A DNA stretch of 64,000 nucleotides. Source: Streptomyces sp. NBC_01275 (GTDB taxonomy: Bacteria > Actinomycetota > Actinomycetes > Streptomycetales > Streptomycetaceae). Location: contig NZ_JAPEOZ010000001.1 in NCBI RefSeq assembly GCF_026340655.1, positions 186,001 through 250,000 of the forward strand, written 5' to 3'. This document shows, piece after piece, positions 49,882 through 58,142 of the stretch. The notes below the pieces were generated by a model, which ran no database searches, was not told the origin of the DNA, and worked only from the letters and a program-made list of their open reading frames with translations. The position numbers and the translations under genes were made by a program. Numbering within the stretch: position 1 is the first letter of the stretch; each line of letters starts with the position of its first letter.

Positions 49882-51587
49882 CCCCCGACGAGCTCGAGCG
49901 ACGGCTCGGCGACCCCTACGACGCGGCCAGTCCGCACGGCTTCGCGGCGGCGGTCGCCCGGGACGAACAGGACGCGTTCCCCGAGGAGTTGTGCGCCGTC
50001 CTGCGCGAGACCGGCTTCCACCTCAACCACCTTCCGCCGGAGTGGGGCGGCCGGTTCACCTCGTTCGACGAGACCATGCTGCTGGTGCGCACGGCCGCCC
50101 GCCGCGATCTGAACGTCATGCCGGCCACGATGTTCGGCATCACCGCCGCCACCTGTCTGGCCCTGCACGGCTCACCGGAGCAGCAGAAGTACGCGGCGGA
50201 GATCCTCGCCCGGGGCGGCGCGGTCGGCTTCGCCCTGTCGGAGTCCGCCCACGGCAGCGATCTGCTGGCCAACACCGCTCGCCTCGAACCCGCTGAGTAC
50301 GGCTGGGAGTTGACGGGCGAGAAGTGGATGGTCGGGCTGGGCCGCCGCTGCGAGGCGGTGTATCTGGTGGCCCGCACCGGTGGGCGCGGCCCCGGTGCCT
50401 TCACGGCGGTTCTGCTCGACCTGACCCAGGGCGAGGGCCTGACCCGCAGCCCCGCCGTCCCCGCGAGCGGCATGCGCGGCATCGACTTCGCCCACCTGCG
50501 CTTCGACCGCTTCCCGGTGCCGGCGGACGCCCTGGTCGGCCAAGAGGGCCAGGCGCTGGAGTCGGTGCTGAAGGCCCAGCAGGTCGTCCGGGTGATGAGC
50601 ATGGCCGGCAGCCTGGGCATCGCCGACACGGCCCTGCGCCTGACCCTGGACTTCGCGGCGGACCGCAGGGTCGGCCGTACGACGGTCCTCGACTCCCCCT
50701 ATCCCCGGCGGGAGTTGGCGATCGCCTCCGCCGCCGCGCTGGCAGCCGACGCCACCGCCCTGGCCGCGTCCCGAGGCATCCACGTGGCCCCCGAGACGTT
50801 CAGCATCTGGGGCTGCGCGGCGAAACACGTGGTGGCGGAGAGCACGGAGGAGGTCCTCCGCCGCTGCGGAGCCGTCCTGGCGACGAGAGCGGTCCTGCGT
50901 ACGGAGGGCCCGGGAGGCGGCCTGTTCCAGAAGCTTCAGAGGGACGCAGCGATCGTGCGGGTGGTGGACACCAGCACCTTGGCCAACCTCCGCTCATTCG
51001 CAAGTCAACTACCGCAGATTTTCAGGGGGGTGGGGCATGACATCGAGCGGCTCCGCCGCGTGGGCGCGACCAGCCCCCACGCACCCGAGGCCAAAGAACG
51101 AATCCGCACCCTCTTCGACCTCCGTGAACCCCTCCCCCCATACGACCCTCGCCGTCTCGACCTCAACGCCCGAGGCCAGGACCCCGTAACCGCAGCCCTC
51201 CCGCACGTGGCCCCGGAAGCACTGGCCAGACTCACGGCCCAGGGCGACCACCCCACGGCCCATTTGGTCACCCGCCTGGTGGCAACCGTCGCCGCCCTAC
51301 CCGCACAACTCACCGAGGCCGACCGAAACACCGGCCTCATAGACCTCGCAGAGACCTTCACCTGGCTCCACGCGGCAGCGTCCTGCCTCCACCTGTGGTG
51401 GGCCAACGAAGAGAACCCCTTCTTCACCGTGGCCTGGCTGCAAGCCACCCTCGCCCACCTCCTCGCGAGAGCAGACGGCACGGATCCCCGCCGCGAGGGG
51501 CCGGCACAGCTCCCCGCCCTGGACATCACCACCGACCTGCACCACCACGACCAGCTCTTCAGCGCCCTCCCCGTCCACCTCGCCTGA
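49878..51587 (+). CDS. Long acyl-CoA-dehydrogenase homologue 1 of the lipid cluster
   Basis: A 569-residue flavoprotein starting at GTG 49878 within the PfaD stop. The acyl-CoA dehydrogenase core is about 1-400: HLPPEWGGRFTSFDETMLLVRTAARRDL, VGFALSESAHGSDLLANTARL, GWELTGEKWMVGLG, then a C-terminal helical extension of about 170 residues as in two-domain and very-long-chain members. The catalytic-base position is not clear: GPGGGLFQKLQRDAAIVRVVDTST occupies the usual place. It is probably paired with the next gene. It may oxidise or desaturate the acyl chain on CoA or the ACP. Codons from about 50950 use more A-ending triplets than the rest. Confidence 0.85.
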   Translation: MTPDELERRLGDPYDAASPHGFAAAVARDEQDAFPEELCAVLRETGFHLNHLPPEWGGRFTSFDETMLLVRTAARRDLNVMPATMFGITAATCLALHGSPEQQKYAAEILARGGAVGFALSESAHGSDLLANTARLEPAEYGWELTGEKWMVGLGRRCEAVYLVARTGGRGPGAFTAVLLDLTQGEGLTRSPAVPASGMRGIDFAHLRFDRFPVPADALVGQEGQALESVLKAQQVVRVMSMAGSLGIADTALRLTLDFAADRRVGRTTVLDSPYPRRELAIASAAALAADATALAASRGIHVAPETFSIWGCAAKHVVAESTEEVLRRCGAVLATRAVLRTEGPGGGLFQKLQRDAAIVRVVDTSTLANLRSFASQLPQIFRGVGHDIERLRRVGATSPHAPEAKERIRTLFDLREPLPPYDPRRLDLNARGQDPVTAALPHVAPEALARLTAQGDHPTAHLVTRLVATVAALPAQLTEADRNTGLIDLAETFTWLHAAASCLHLWWANEENPFFTVAWLQATLAHLLARADGTDPRREGPAQLPALDITTDLHHHDQLFSALPVHLA

Positions 51588-51602
51588 CCGTCGGAGACAC
51601 TC

Positions 51603-53393
51603 GTGCCCAAGAAGGACCTCACCGAGCTGGCGAGGCGGCTGGAGAGCCACCTCGGCGATCCGCACGACCCCGCGAGCCGGATGCCGTACGCCCGTGTCCT
51701 GGAATACGACGAACGGGAGGACTACCCCTACGAGTTCGTCAATCTGATCCAGCGCTGGGGAGGCGCCGACTACTCGCTGCCGGTCGCCCAGGGCGGCAGG
51801 GCGGGCGATGTGGAGGTCGGCTTCAACCTGATGCGGCTGATCGCCCGCCGCGATCCGACGACCGCCACGGCCTTCATCATCACCAGCCTGAGTTTCATGC
51901 CCGCGTGGGTCGCCGGCACCGACGAGCAGAAGCGTGCCCTCGTCGACGCGATCCAGCACGGCACGCGTTACGCCTGGGGCCTGTCCGAGCGACGCCACGG
52001 CAGCGACCTCACCGCGAACGAGCTGACCGCCGAGAAGACGGACGGCGGCTGGCTGCTCACCGGGGAGAAGTGGCTGATCGGCAACGGCCGGGTCGCCGAC
52101 GGCCTCAGCGTCCACGCCCGCACGGATCCCCGGGGCGGCCCCGGCGGCTACTCGGTGTTCGTCCTGGACAAGCGCGGCACGCCCGCCGGCACGGTGGAGG
52201 AGCTGCCGCGCGAGCGGATGCACGGGCTGCGCGGCCTCGACATGAGCGGTTTCCGTCTCGACCGCGTCTTCGTCCCGGACTCGGGCCTCCTCGGCCGCCC
52301 GGGACAGGGCCTGGAGATCGCGCTCAAGACCTCCCAGACGGCCCGGGCCCTGATCAGCGGCATCGCCCTGTCGGCCGTGGACACGGGCCTGCGGGTCACC
52401 CTCGACTTCACCGAGAGCCGCGAGGTCTACGGCCGCATGGTGAGCGACATCCCGTACTCCCGACGCCAGTTGACCGAGTGCTTCGCGGATCTGATGGTCG
52501 CTGACGCCGTGAGTCTGGGCGCGGTACGGGCGTTGCAGGTCGTGCCGGAGCAGACCAGCGTGTGGTCGTCGGTGGTGAAGTACTTCGTGCCGACGCTGCT
52601 GGAGCGCACGTTCGCCCAGTTGAACGTGGTGCTCGGGGCCCGTTTCTATCTGCGCGACCATCCCCACTACGCGATCCACCAGAAGATGATGCGCGATCTG
52701 CCGGTCGCCAACTTCGCCGACGGCAACACGGTGGTGAACCTCAAGAACATCGCCCTGCAACTGGAGGGCCTGCTCGCCCTGGCCGACACGGCGGACGCGT
52801 CCGTCCGGGCCGGGGCGCAGGAGCGGGCGGCCGTGCTGTTCGGCATCGACCGTGAGCTGCCGCTGTACCGGCCCTGGGACCAGGAGCTGTTCAGTCGGGG
52901 CATGGACGACGCCCTGCTCGCCGCACCCGACGCGCTGCTACGACTGCGGCGGCTGGCCGGCGAGGCGAAGCCGGACGAACGGGAGTGGCTGACGCGGTCG
53001 GCCGAGGTCGCCGGTGAACTCCTGGCGCACGCGCAGGGGTTGCGGGAGCGGACGGCCGCGCTGAAGGCGGCGCTGGGCCGGGACTTCGGCCAGTCCGCCG
53101 AACTCTTCGACCTGGCCAAGGAGTACTGCCTGCTGCACGCGAGCGCCGCTTGTGTGCTCAGCTATGTCCACTCCGCCGCCGCGCTCGACGATCCGCTGCC
53201 CAGCGGGGCGCTGCTGCTGCTCCAACTGGAGCGGATCCGAAGGCACTTGCGGCCCCACGAGGCGGTCACGGACGCGGCGGTGGTCGACGAGGTGATGCGG
53301 GTGCTGCGGTGTCTGCACCGGGAGGATCTGCTGTTCTCCTACTGGCAGTTCCCGCTCGCGCCGCGCGCCGACCTGTCCGCGGCGCGGCGCTGA
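51603..53393 (+). CDS. Long acyl-CoA-dehydrogenase homologue 2 of the lipid cluster
   Basis: A 596-residue acyl-CoA-dehydrogenase-fold protein starting at GTG 51603 after GGAGAC. Motifs are DYSLPVAQGGRAGDVEVGFNLMRLIARRDPTTATAF, YAWGLSERRHGSDLTANELTAEK, GGWLLTGEKWLIGNGRVAD, MHGLRGLDMSGFRLDRVFVPDSG and VANFADGNTVVNLKNIALQL, with a C-terminal helical domain. It shares layout and length with the preceding homologue, so a heteromeric pair (one active and one structural, as in some FadE pairs) is possible. No such genes belong to canonical EPA/DHA operons; they probably modify the product. Confidence 0.85.
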   Translation: MPKKDLTELARRLESHLGDPHDPASRMPYARVLEYDEREDYPYEFVNLIQRWGGADYSLPVAQGGRAGDVEVGFNLMRLIARRDPTTATAFIITSLSFMPAWVAGTDEQKRALVDAIQHGTRYAWGLSERRHGSDLTANELTAEKTDGGWLLTGEKWLIGNGRVADGLSVHARTDPRGGPGGYSVFVLDKRGTPAGTVEELPRERMHGLRGLDMSGFRLDRVFVPDSGLLGRPGQGLEIALKTSQTARALISGIALSAVDTGLRVTLDFTESREVYGRMVSDIPYSRRQLTECFADLMVADAVSLGAVRALQVVPEQTSVWSSVVKYFVPTLLERTFAQLNVVLGARFYLRDHPHYAIHQKMMRDLPVANFADGNTVVNLKNIALQLEGLLALADTADASVRAGAQERAAVLFGIDRELPLYRPWDQELFSRGMDDALLAAPDALLRLRRLAGEAKPDEREWLTRSAEVAGELLAHAQGLRERTAALKAALGRDFGQSAELFDLAKEYCLLHASAACVLSYVHSAAALDDPLPSGALLLLQLERIRRHLRPHEAVTDAAVVDEVMRVLRCLHREDLLFSYWQFPLAPRADLSAARR

Positions 53394-53394
53394 G

Positions 53395-54120
53395 ATGGCG
53401 GGGACGGCCGACCGTCATCTGTGGCTGTTGCCGGAGCGCGCGGCCGAGGGGTTCGTCGCCCGGCTGGGCGGAACGGCCCTGCTCACCGACGGCGAGCGGG
53501 CGCGGTGCGAGCGCCCGCTCGCGCTGCCCGCGCGGCTGCGCCGGACGGCCGCGCTGCTGCTGGCCCGGCACGCGCTGAGCAGCCTCTCGGGCCATCCGCT
53601 CGATTCCTGGCGCTTCACCGCCACCTCCGACGGCAGACCGGAGCCGGTGACTCCGCTCGGTTCCGGTCTGCGTTTCAACCTCTCCCACACCGACGGTCTG
53701 ATCGCCTGTGTGGTCACCGAGGGCGGCCGCGCCTGCGGGGTCGACACGGAGGCCGCCCACGCGACCGCCGACGCCGTACGACATCTGCCGGCGCACTTCG
53801 CCGAGCCCGAGCAGGCGGACCTGGCGCGGCTTGCGGACCTCGCGGCCGTCGTCGGGGAGCGGGCGCGGGCGGCGCGGGTCGCCGCTTACTGGGTGCTCAA
53901 GGAGGCCTATCTCAAGGCTCTGGGCACCGGGCTGCGCCGCGAGCTGTCGTCGATCGCCTTCGCCGGCCTGCCGGGACCCTTCATCACCCTCGACGACACC
54001 CGACGGTCCGCCCGGTTCTGGCAGTTCGACCTGGTTCACCCCACCCCGGACCACGTGGTGGCCGTCGCCACCGAGCACACCGGTCCCCAGGGACTGCGCA
54101 CCACCGTGGTGACCGACTGA
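53395..54120 (+). CDS. 4'-Phosphopantetheinyl transferase (Sfp type, PfaE role)
   Basis: A 241-residue Sfp-type PPTase that converts apo-ACPs to holo form with coenzyme A. Signature residues are FNLSHTDG (about 94-101), GVDTE with metal-binding D117 and E119, and WVLKEAYLKALGTGL with E170 and K174. The N-terminal subdomain has CERPLALPARLRRTAALLLARHALS. It starts two bases after the second ACAD gene (ATG 53395). It is the counterpart of PfaE, dedicated to the three PfaA ACPs and the discrete ACP. Confidence 0.92.
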   Translation: MAGTADRHLWLLPERAAEGFVARLGGTALLTDGERARCERPLALPARLRRTAALLLARHALSSLSGHPLDSWRFTATSDGRPEPVTPLGSGLRFNLSHTDGLIACVVTEGGRACGVDTEAAHATADAVRHLPAHFAEPEQADLARLADLAAVVGERARAARVAAYWVLKEAYLKALGTGLRRELSSIAFAGLPGPFITLDDTRRSARFWQFDLVHPTPDHVVAVATEHTGPQGLRTTVVTD

Positions 54121-54133
54121 CCTCCCTGTGACC

Positions 54134-54208
54134 TTCCTGATCCCTGATCCCTGATCCCTGATCCCTGTCCTGATTCCTGATCCCTGTTTCCTGTTTCCTG
54201 ATCCCTGA
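54134..54208. repeat. 7-bp tandem repeat (TGATCCC)
   Basis: TGATCCC repeats with a 7-bp period, at least four perfect copies at about 54138-54166, then degenerate copies (TGATTCC, TGTTTCC) to 54208. It fills the gap between the PPTase stop and the Shine-Dalgarno of the flavoprotein gene. Confidence 0.85.
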
Positions 54209-54221
54209 GCGAGGAGCCCCG

Positions 54222-55511
54222 ATGTCCGAGAAGCCCAGCATCGCCGTCGTCGGCGGCGGAGTCGCCGGCCTCTCCGCCGCGTACGCCCTGCGCGAGCACG
54301 CCCAGCTCACCCTCTTCGAACGCGAGGACCGCTTCGGCGGTCACGCCAACACGGTGGAGGTCCAGGACGCCGGCCGCACCCTGGGCATCGACACCGCGTT
54401 CGTCGTCTTCAACCGGCCCGCCTACCCCAACTTCTCCCGGTTCCTTGAGGAGTTGGGCGTGGCGGACAAGCAACTCCTCAGCGGCTTCAACTTCTTCGAC
54501 CTGAGCAGCGGGCTGCAGTACGGCAGTGAGGAGCTGGAGCTGTCGGAGGCGGAGGTACGGACCCGCTACCCCGAGTACTTCCAGACCATCTGGCGCGAGG
54601 CGCGGCGGTTCCACGAGGAGGGCCGCCATGACTTCTTCCGCAAGCGCACCGACATGCCGATGGGCGAGTACCTGGACCGGGGCGGCTACAGCCAGGAGTT
54701 CCGCCACGGCTACTTCATCCTGCTGTGCAGCGCGGTCTGGTCGGTCCCGGCCGAGCTGGTGTGGGAGATGCCGGCGACCACGGTGATCGCCTTCTTCATG
54801 GCGCACGACGAGACCGGACTCGGCGGCCGGCGTGTCGACTGGCGGACGGTGGGCGGGGGTTCGATCTCCTACGTCCGCAAGGTGCTGGCCGCGATCGATC
54901 CGAAGGCACGTCTCGCGGAGCCGGTCCTCGGCGTCCGTCAGGAGGCGGACGGGGTCGTGGTCCGGACCGCGAACGGTGAGGAGCGCTTCGACCACGCCGT
55001 CGTCGCCACCCACGCCGACGTGACCCGGACCCTGCTGGAGAACCCGACGCCGGCCCAGCGCGAGCTGCTCGCGTCCCTGCGCTACAACGCCTCCACGGTC
55101 GTCCTGCACACCGATCCGTCGGTCATGCCCGCCGATCGCGCGCGCTGGGAGGCGTGGAACTACGGCAAGGTGACGGTCGACGGGGAGCCGCGCACGTATG
55201 TGGCGTACTACATGAACAAGCTGCACGGCTTCGCGTCGGAGACGGACTACTTCGTCACGCTGGACTATCCGTTGGAGGTCCGTGAGGACACCGTCATCCG
55301 TCGGTTCGCCTACGAGCACCCGGTGCTCGACATGGCGATGCGCACCGCGCAGCAGACCATCTACGAGGTCAACGAGGGCCCGCGGGTGAAGCTGTGCGGG
55401 TCGTACTTCCACTCCAAGCAGCAGTACTGGGACCAGATCGGCTCCCACGAGGCCGCGTTCTCCTCCGGCAAGGAGGCCGCGGCCGGGCTGCTGCGGGAGC
55501 TGGGCCGCTAG
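54222..55511 (+). CDS. FAD-dependent oxidoreductase (COG2907 type)
   Basis: A 429-residue flavoprotein. The N-terminal Rossmann motif is IAVVGGGVAGLSAAYAL, followed by FEREDRFGGHANTVEV and GIDTAFVVFNRPAYPNFSRFLEELGV, the hallmark of the COG2907 NAD/FAD-binding family. These genes commonly sit with cyclopropane-fatty-acid-synthase homologues and are thought to act on lipid acyl chains. GAGGAG precedes ATG 54222. It is last in the lipid cluster, separated from the PPTase by the 7-bp repeat. It may desaturate, isomerise or oxidise the polyene chain; the reaction is inferred. Confidence 0.82.
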   Translation: MSEKPSIAVVGGGVAGLSAAYALREHAQLTLFEREDRFGGHANTVEVQDAGRTLGIDTAFVVFNRPAYPNFSRFLEELGVADKQLLSGFNFFDLSSGLQYGSEELELSEAEVRTRYPEYFQTIWREARRFHEEGRHDFFRKRTDMPMGEYLDRGGYSQEFRHGYFILLCSAVWSVPAELVWEMPATTVIAFFMAHDETGLGGRRVDWRTVGGGSISYVRKVLAAIDPKARLAEPVLGVRQEADGVVVRTANGEERFDHAVVATHADVTRTLLENPTPAQRELLASLRYNASTVVLHTDPSVMPADRARWEAWNYGKVTVDGEPRTYVAYYMNKLHGFASETDYFVTLDYPLEVREDTVIRRFAYEHPVLDMAMRTAQQTIYEVNEGPRVKLCGSYFHSKQQYWDQIGSHEAAFSSGKEAAAGLLRELGR

Positions 55512-55532
55512 GCCGGTACGGCTTCGGCACTG

Positions 55533-56150
55533 CTAGGGAGTGTGCCGGCGGGCCGACTCGTTCTCCTGGGCCATGCGCCTGAGGGCCATCAGGGCGGGCT
55601 CCAGGAGGACGGTGAGCAGGAGGGCGCGTTCGGCGGCCTCCAACGGGTCGTCGATTCCCTTGAGCTGGTCGAGGTCGAGGACCGCGGTGCGCTCGGCGAG
55701 CCGTGCGTAGGGCAGCAGGGTCTGCCAGTCCAGCGGGACGCCGAGCGCGCGCAGGTGGCCGATCGTCTCGGCGAGGGTGGCGCGGGCGGGGGCCGACTCG
55801 TGGACGTCCCAGCCCAGCTTCTCGACCAGCGCCTCGACCTGGGCCGCCTCCGGGGCGTCCACGGCGGGCTCCTCGCCGACCCGGACGGAGCCCAGGGTGA
55901 GGCCGAGGAGGCGGTGGGTGTCGCCGGTGTGCTCCGCGAGGGCGTCCAGCACCTCGCGGGTGGTGCTGACGGACAGTCCGCGTACGCCGGTCAGCGCACG
56001 GATCAGCCGGAGTCGGCGCAGGTGCTGGTCGTCGTACTCGGCCTGGGTGGCCGCCGTCTGGCGGCCGGGCTGGAGGAGGCCTTCGCGGAGGTAGTACTTG
56101 ATCGTCGTCACGGAGACGCCGCTGCGGCGGCTCAGCTGGGAGATGCGCAT
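55533..56150 (-). CDS. MerR-family regulator
   Basis: A 205-residue regulator: N-terminal HTH MRISQLSRRSGVSVTTIKYYLREGLLQPGRQTAATQAEYDDQHLRRLRLIRAL (residues 1-53), a coiled-coil helix, then a C-terminal effector region with no cysteine metal site, so a drug or small-molecule sensor. It is divergent from a small dimeric-barrel protein and an MFS pump, with a strong dyad (56176-56214) between them. MerR members bind such a dyad and untwist an over-long spacer to switch on both genes; here the pump is the probable target. Confidence 0.9.
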   Translation of the reverse strand: MRISQLSRRSGVSVTTIKYYLREGLLQPGRQTAATQAEYDDQHLRRLRLIRALTGVRGLSVSTTREVLDALAEHTGDTHRLLGLTLGSVRVGEEPAVDAPEAAQVEALVEKLGWDVHESAPARATLAETIGHLRALGVPLDWQTLLPYARLAERTAVLDLDQLKGIDDPLEAAERALLLTVLLEPALMALRRMAQENESARRHTP

Positions 56151-56175
56151 GGAGTTCGCCTCCGCACTGGAAACT

Positions 56176-56214
56176 GGATACCTCTACTGTCTAACATAGA
56201 TAGTAGAGGTATCC
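56176..56214. promoter_or_regulatory. MerR operator: 13-bp perfect inverted repeat
   Basis: GGATACCTCTACT (56176-56188) and AGTAGAGGTATCC (56202-56214) are a perfect 13-bp dyad with a 13-bp spacer. On the plus strand a -10-like TAACAT (56192-56197) lies inside it, with a weak -35-like CTGGAA (56167-56172) 19 bp upstream, the spacer length typical of MerR-activated promoters. Confidence 0.8.
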
Positions 56215-56242
56215 AATTATTCCCTCCGAGAGGGCGTCAGCC

Positions 56243-56644
56243 ATGCCCACCCTGCGCTGGACCACCGTCAGCACCCCCGCACCGGACACCGAGGCGTTCG
56301 TCATGGCGTCCCGACTGGAGGTCCGCTCGCTCAAGGACGTGCCGCGCTTCTTCCTGAAGTCCCTGGCCGCGTGGAAGCAGGTCTCCGGCGCGCCCGGCGC
56401 GTACGGCGCCTCGCTGATCGCCCAGCCGCTGAAGCGCACCTTCTGGACCCTGTCGGCCTGGACCGACAAGGACGCCCTGTACGCCTACGCGCGGACCGAG
56501 CCGCACCGGTCGATCATGAACGGGCTGCGGCCCACGATGAAGGACTCGGTCTTCACGTTCTGGGAGGTCCCGGCGGCGGATCTGCCCATCGACTGGACGG
56601 ACGCCCGGCGCCGCCTCGCCGAGCAGGAGCGCTCCGGCGCCTGA
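56243..56644 (+). CDS. Small dimeric alpha/beta-barrel protein (DUF3291-like)
   Basis: A 133-residue protein with the short betaalphabeta pattern of the dimeric ferredoxin-like barrel superfamily (antibiotic biosynthesis monooxygenase and DUF3291-like proteins): ASRLEVRSLKDVPRFFLKSLAAWKQV, GAYGASLIAQPLKRTFWTLSAWTDKDALYAYARTEPHRSIM and DSVFTFWEVPAADLP. It starts at ATG 56243 just downstream of the MerR operator and 43 nt before an MFS gene, so it is MerR-controlled. A role in oxidising or binding the exported compound is possible; no heme or flavin site can be seen. Confidence 0.75.
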   Translation: MPTLRWTTVSTPAPDTEAFVMASRLEVRSLKDVPRFFLKSLAAWKQVSGAPGAYGASLIAQPLKRTFWTLSAWTDKDALYAYARTEPHRSIMNGLRPTMKDSVFTFWEVPAADLPIDWTDARRRLAEQERSGA

Positions 56645-56687
56645 TCCCCCCGCCCTCCGCCCCCCTTCCGCTAGGAGAGACCCCGCC

Positions 56688-58121
56688 ATGACGCTGTCCG
56701 AAGAGAACGCGGTTCTCGACGAGCCGGCCGTCGCCGCCCCGGGGCGGCGCATACCGCTCTGGCTCGCCATCGTCGCCGCGAGCGTGCCCATGTTCATGGT
56801 CGCGCTCGACAATCTCGTCGTCTCCACGGCCCTGCACACCCTGGCCGTCGATCTGCAGGCGAACACGCAGGAACTGCAGTGGTTCGTCAACGCCTACGTG
56901 CTGAGCTTCGCCTGTCTGCTCATGACGGGCGCCGCGCTCGGCGACCGGTTCGGGCGGCGCAGGGTCTTCGTCGTCGGCATCGCCCTGTTCACCCTCGCCT
57001 CCATCGGCTGCGGCCTCGCCGACACCAGCGCCCAGCTGATCACCTTCCGTACGATCCAGGGCTTCGGCGCGGCGGCCGTGATGCCGTTGTCGCTGACCCT
57101 GCTCTCCCAGGCGGTGCCGGAGCGACTGCGCGGCATGGCGCTGGGCGTGTGGTCCGGGGTGAGCGGGCTCGCCGTGGCGATGGGCCCGGTGGTCGGCGGC
57201 GCGGTGGTGGACGGGCTGGACTGGCGGTGGATCTTCTGGATCAACGTGCCGGTGTGCGTGATCGCCATCCCGCTGGTGCTGTTCGCGTTGCGCGAGAGCT
57301 CGCTGCCCGGCGCCCGCCTCGACCTGGTCGGCATGGTGCTGGCGGCGGCCGGACTGTGCGCGGTGGTGTGGGCCATCGTGCACGGCGAACCGGACGGCTG
57401 GACCTCGGTGAAGGTGCTGGGCGCGTTCACGGCGGGCGCGGTGCTGCTGGCCGTCTTCGTCGCCTGGGAGGCCCGGGTCTCCGAGCCGATGCTTCCGCTG
57501 TCCTTCTACCGGGCGCGGGCCTTCACCCTCACCAACGTCGTCTCGGCGACCATGTACTTCGGCGTCTTCGGCTCCCTGTTCCTGCTCGCCCAGTACCTCC
57601 AGATCGTGCCCGCCCGCACCCCGCTGGAGGCCGGGGTGCGCACCCTGGCCTGGACGCTGATGCCGATGTTCGTCGCCCCCGTCGCCGGTCTGCTCACCGA
57701 CAAGGTGGGCGGCGGCCGCCTGATGGCCCTCGGCCTCTTCCTCCAGGGCGTCGGCCTGGGCTGGATCAACCTGGTCGCGGACACCGACACGGCGTACTCG
57801 TCCCTGGTCGGCCCGATGATCGTGGCCGGCGTCGGCATGGGCCTGGTGTTCGCGCCGACGGCCGCGGTCGTGCTCGGCTCGGTCGCCAAGGAGCACGCGG
57901 GCAAGGCCTCGGGCGCCAACACCACAGTCCGGGAGATCGGCGGCGCGCTCGGGATCGCCGTACTCAGCACGGTGTTCGTGGCGCACGGCAGCACCGAGGG
58001 GCCGCAGCAGTTCGTCGACGGGCTGCACCCGGCGGTGTGGGTCGGCGTCGTGGTGGTGTTCGGCGGTGCGCTGTGCGCGCTGGGCATCCCACGCCGGCAG
58101 CGGTCCGCCGAGGAGGCCTGA
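56688..58121 (+). CDS. MFS drug efflux transporter (DHA2/EmrB type)
   Basis: A 477-residue transporter with about fourteen hydrophobic segments, as in QacA/EmrB-type DHA2 proton antiporters. Motif A is GDRFGRRRVF (about residue 85) after helix 2, motif C-like GPVVGGAVVDGLDWRWIFWINVPV lies in helix 5, and FMVALDNLVVSTALHTL in helix 1 matches the family D-x-T-I-V region. AGGAGA precedes ATG 56688. It is in an operon with the small barrel protein under the divergent MerR gene. Export of toxic or self-made small molecules is likely; the substrate is not predictable. Confidence 0.92.
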   Translation: MTLSEENAVLDEPAVAAPGRRIPLWLAIVAASVPMFMVALDNLVVSTALHTLAVDLQANTQELQWFVNAYVLSFACLLMTGAALGDRFGRRRVFVVGIALFTLASIGCGLADTSAQLITFRTIQGFGAAAVMPLSLTLLSQAVPERLRGMALGVWSGVSGLAVAMGPVVGGAVVDGLDWRWIFWINVPVCVIAIPLVLFALRESSLPGARLDLVGMVLAAAGLCAVVWAIVHGEPDGWTSVKVLGAFTAGAVLLAVFVAWEARVSEPMLPLSFYRARAFTLTNVVSATMYFGVFGSLFLLAQYLQIVPARTPLEAGVRTLAWTLMPMFVAPVAGLLTDKVGGGRLMALGLFLQGVGLGWINLVADTDTAYSSLVGPMIVAGVGMGLVFAPTAAVVLGSVAKEHAGKASGANTTVREIGGALGIAVLSTVFVAHGSTEGPQQFVDGLHPAVWVGVVVVFGGALCALGIPRRQRSAEEA

Positions 58122-58142
58122 GCCGCACCACCGCCGCGGGCG

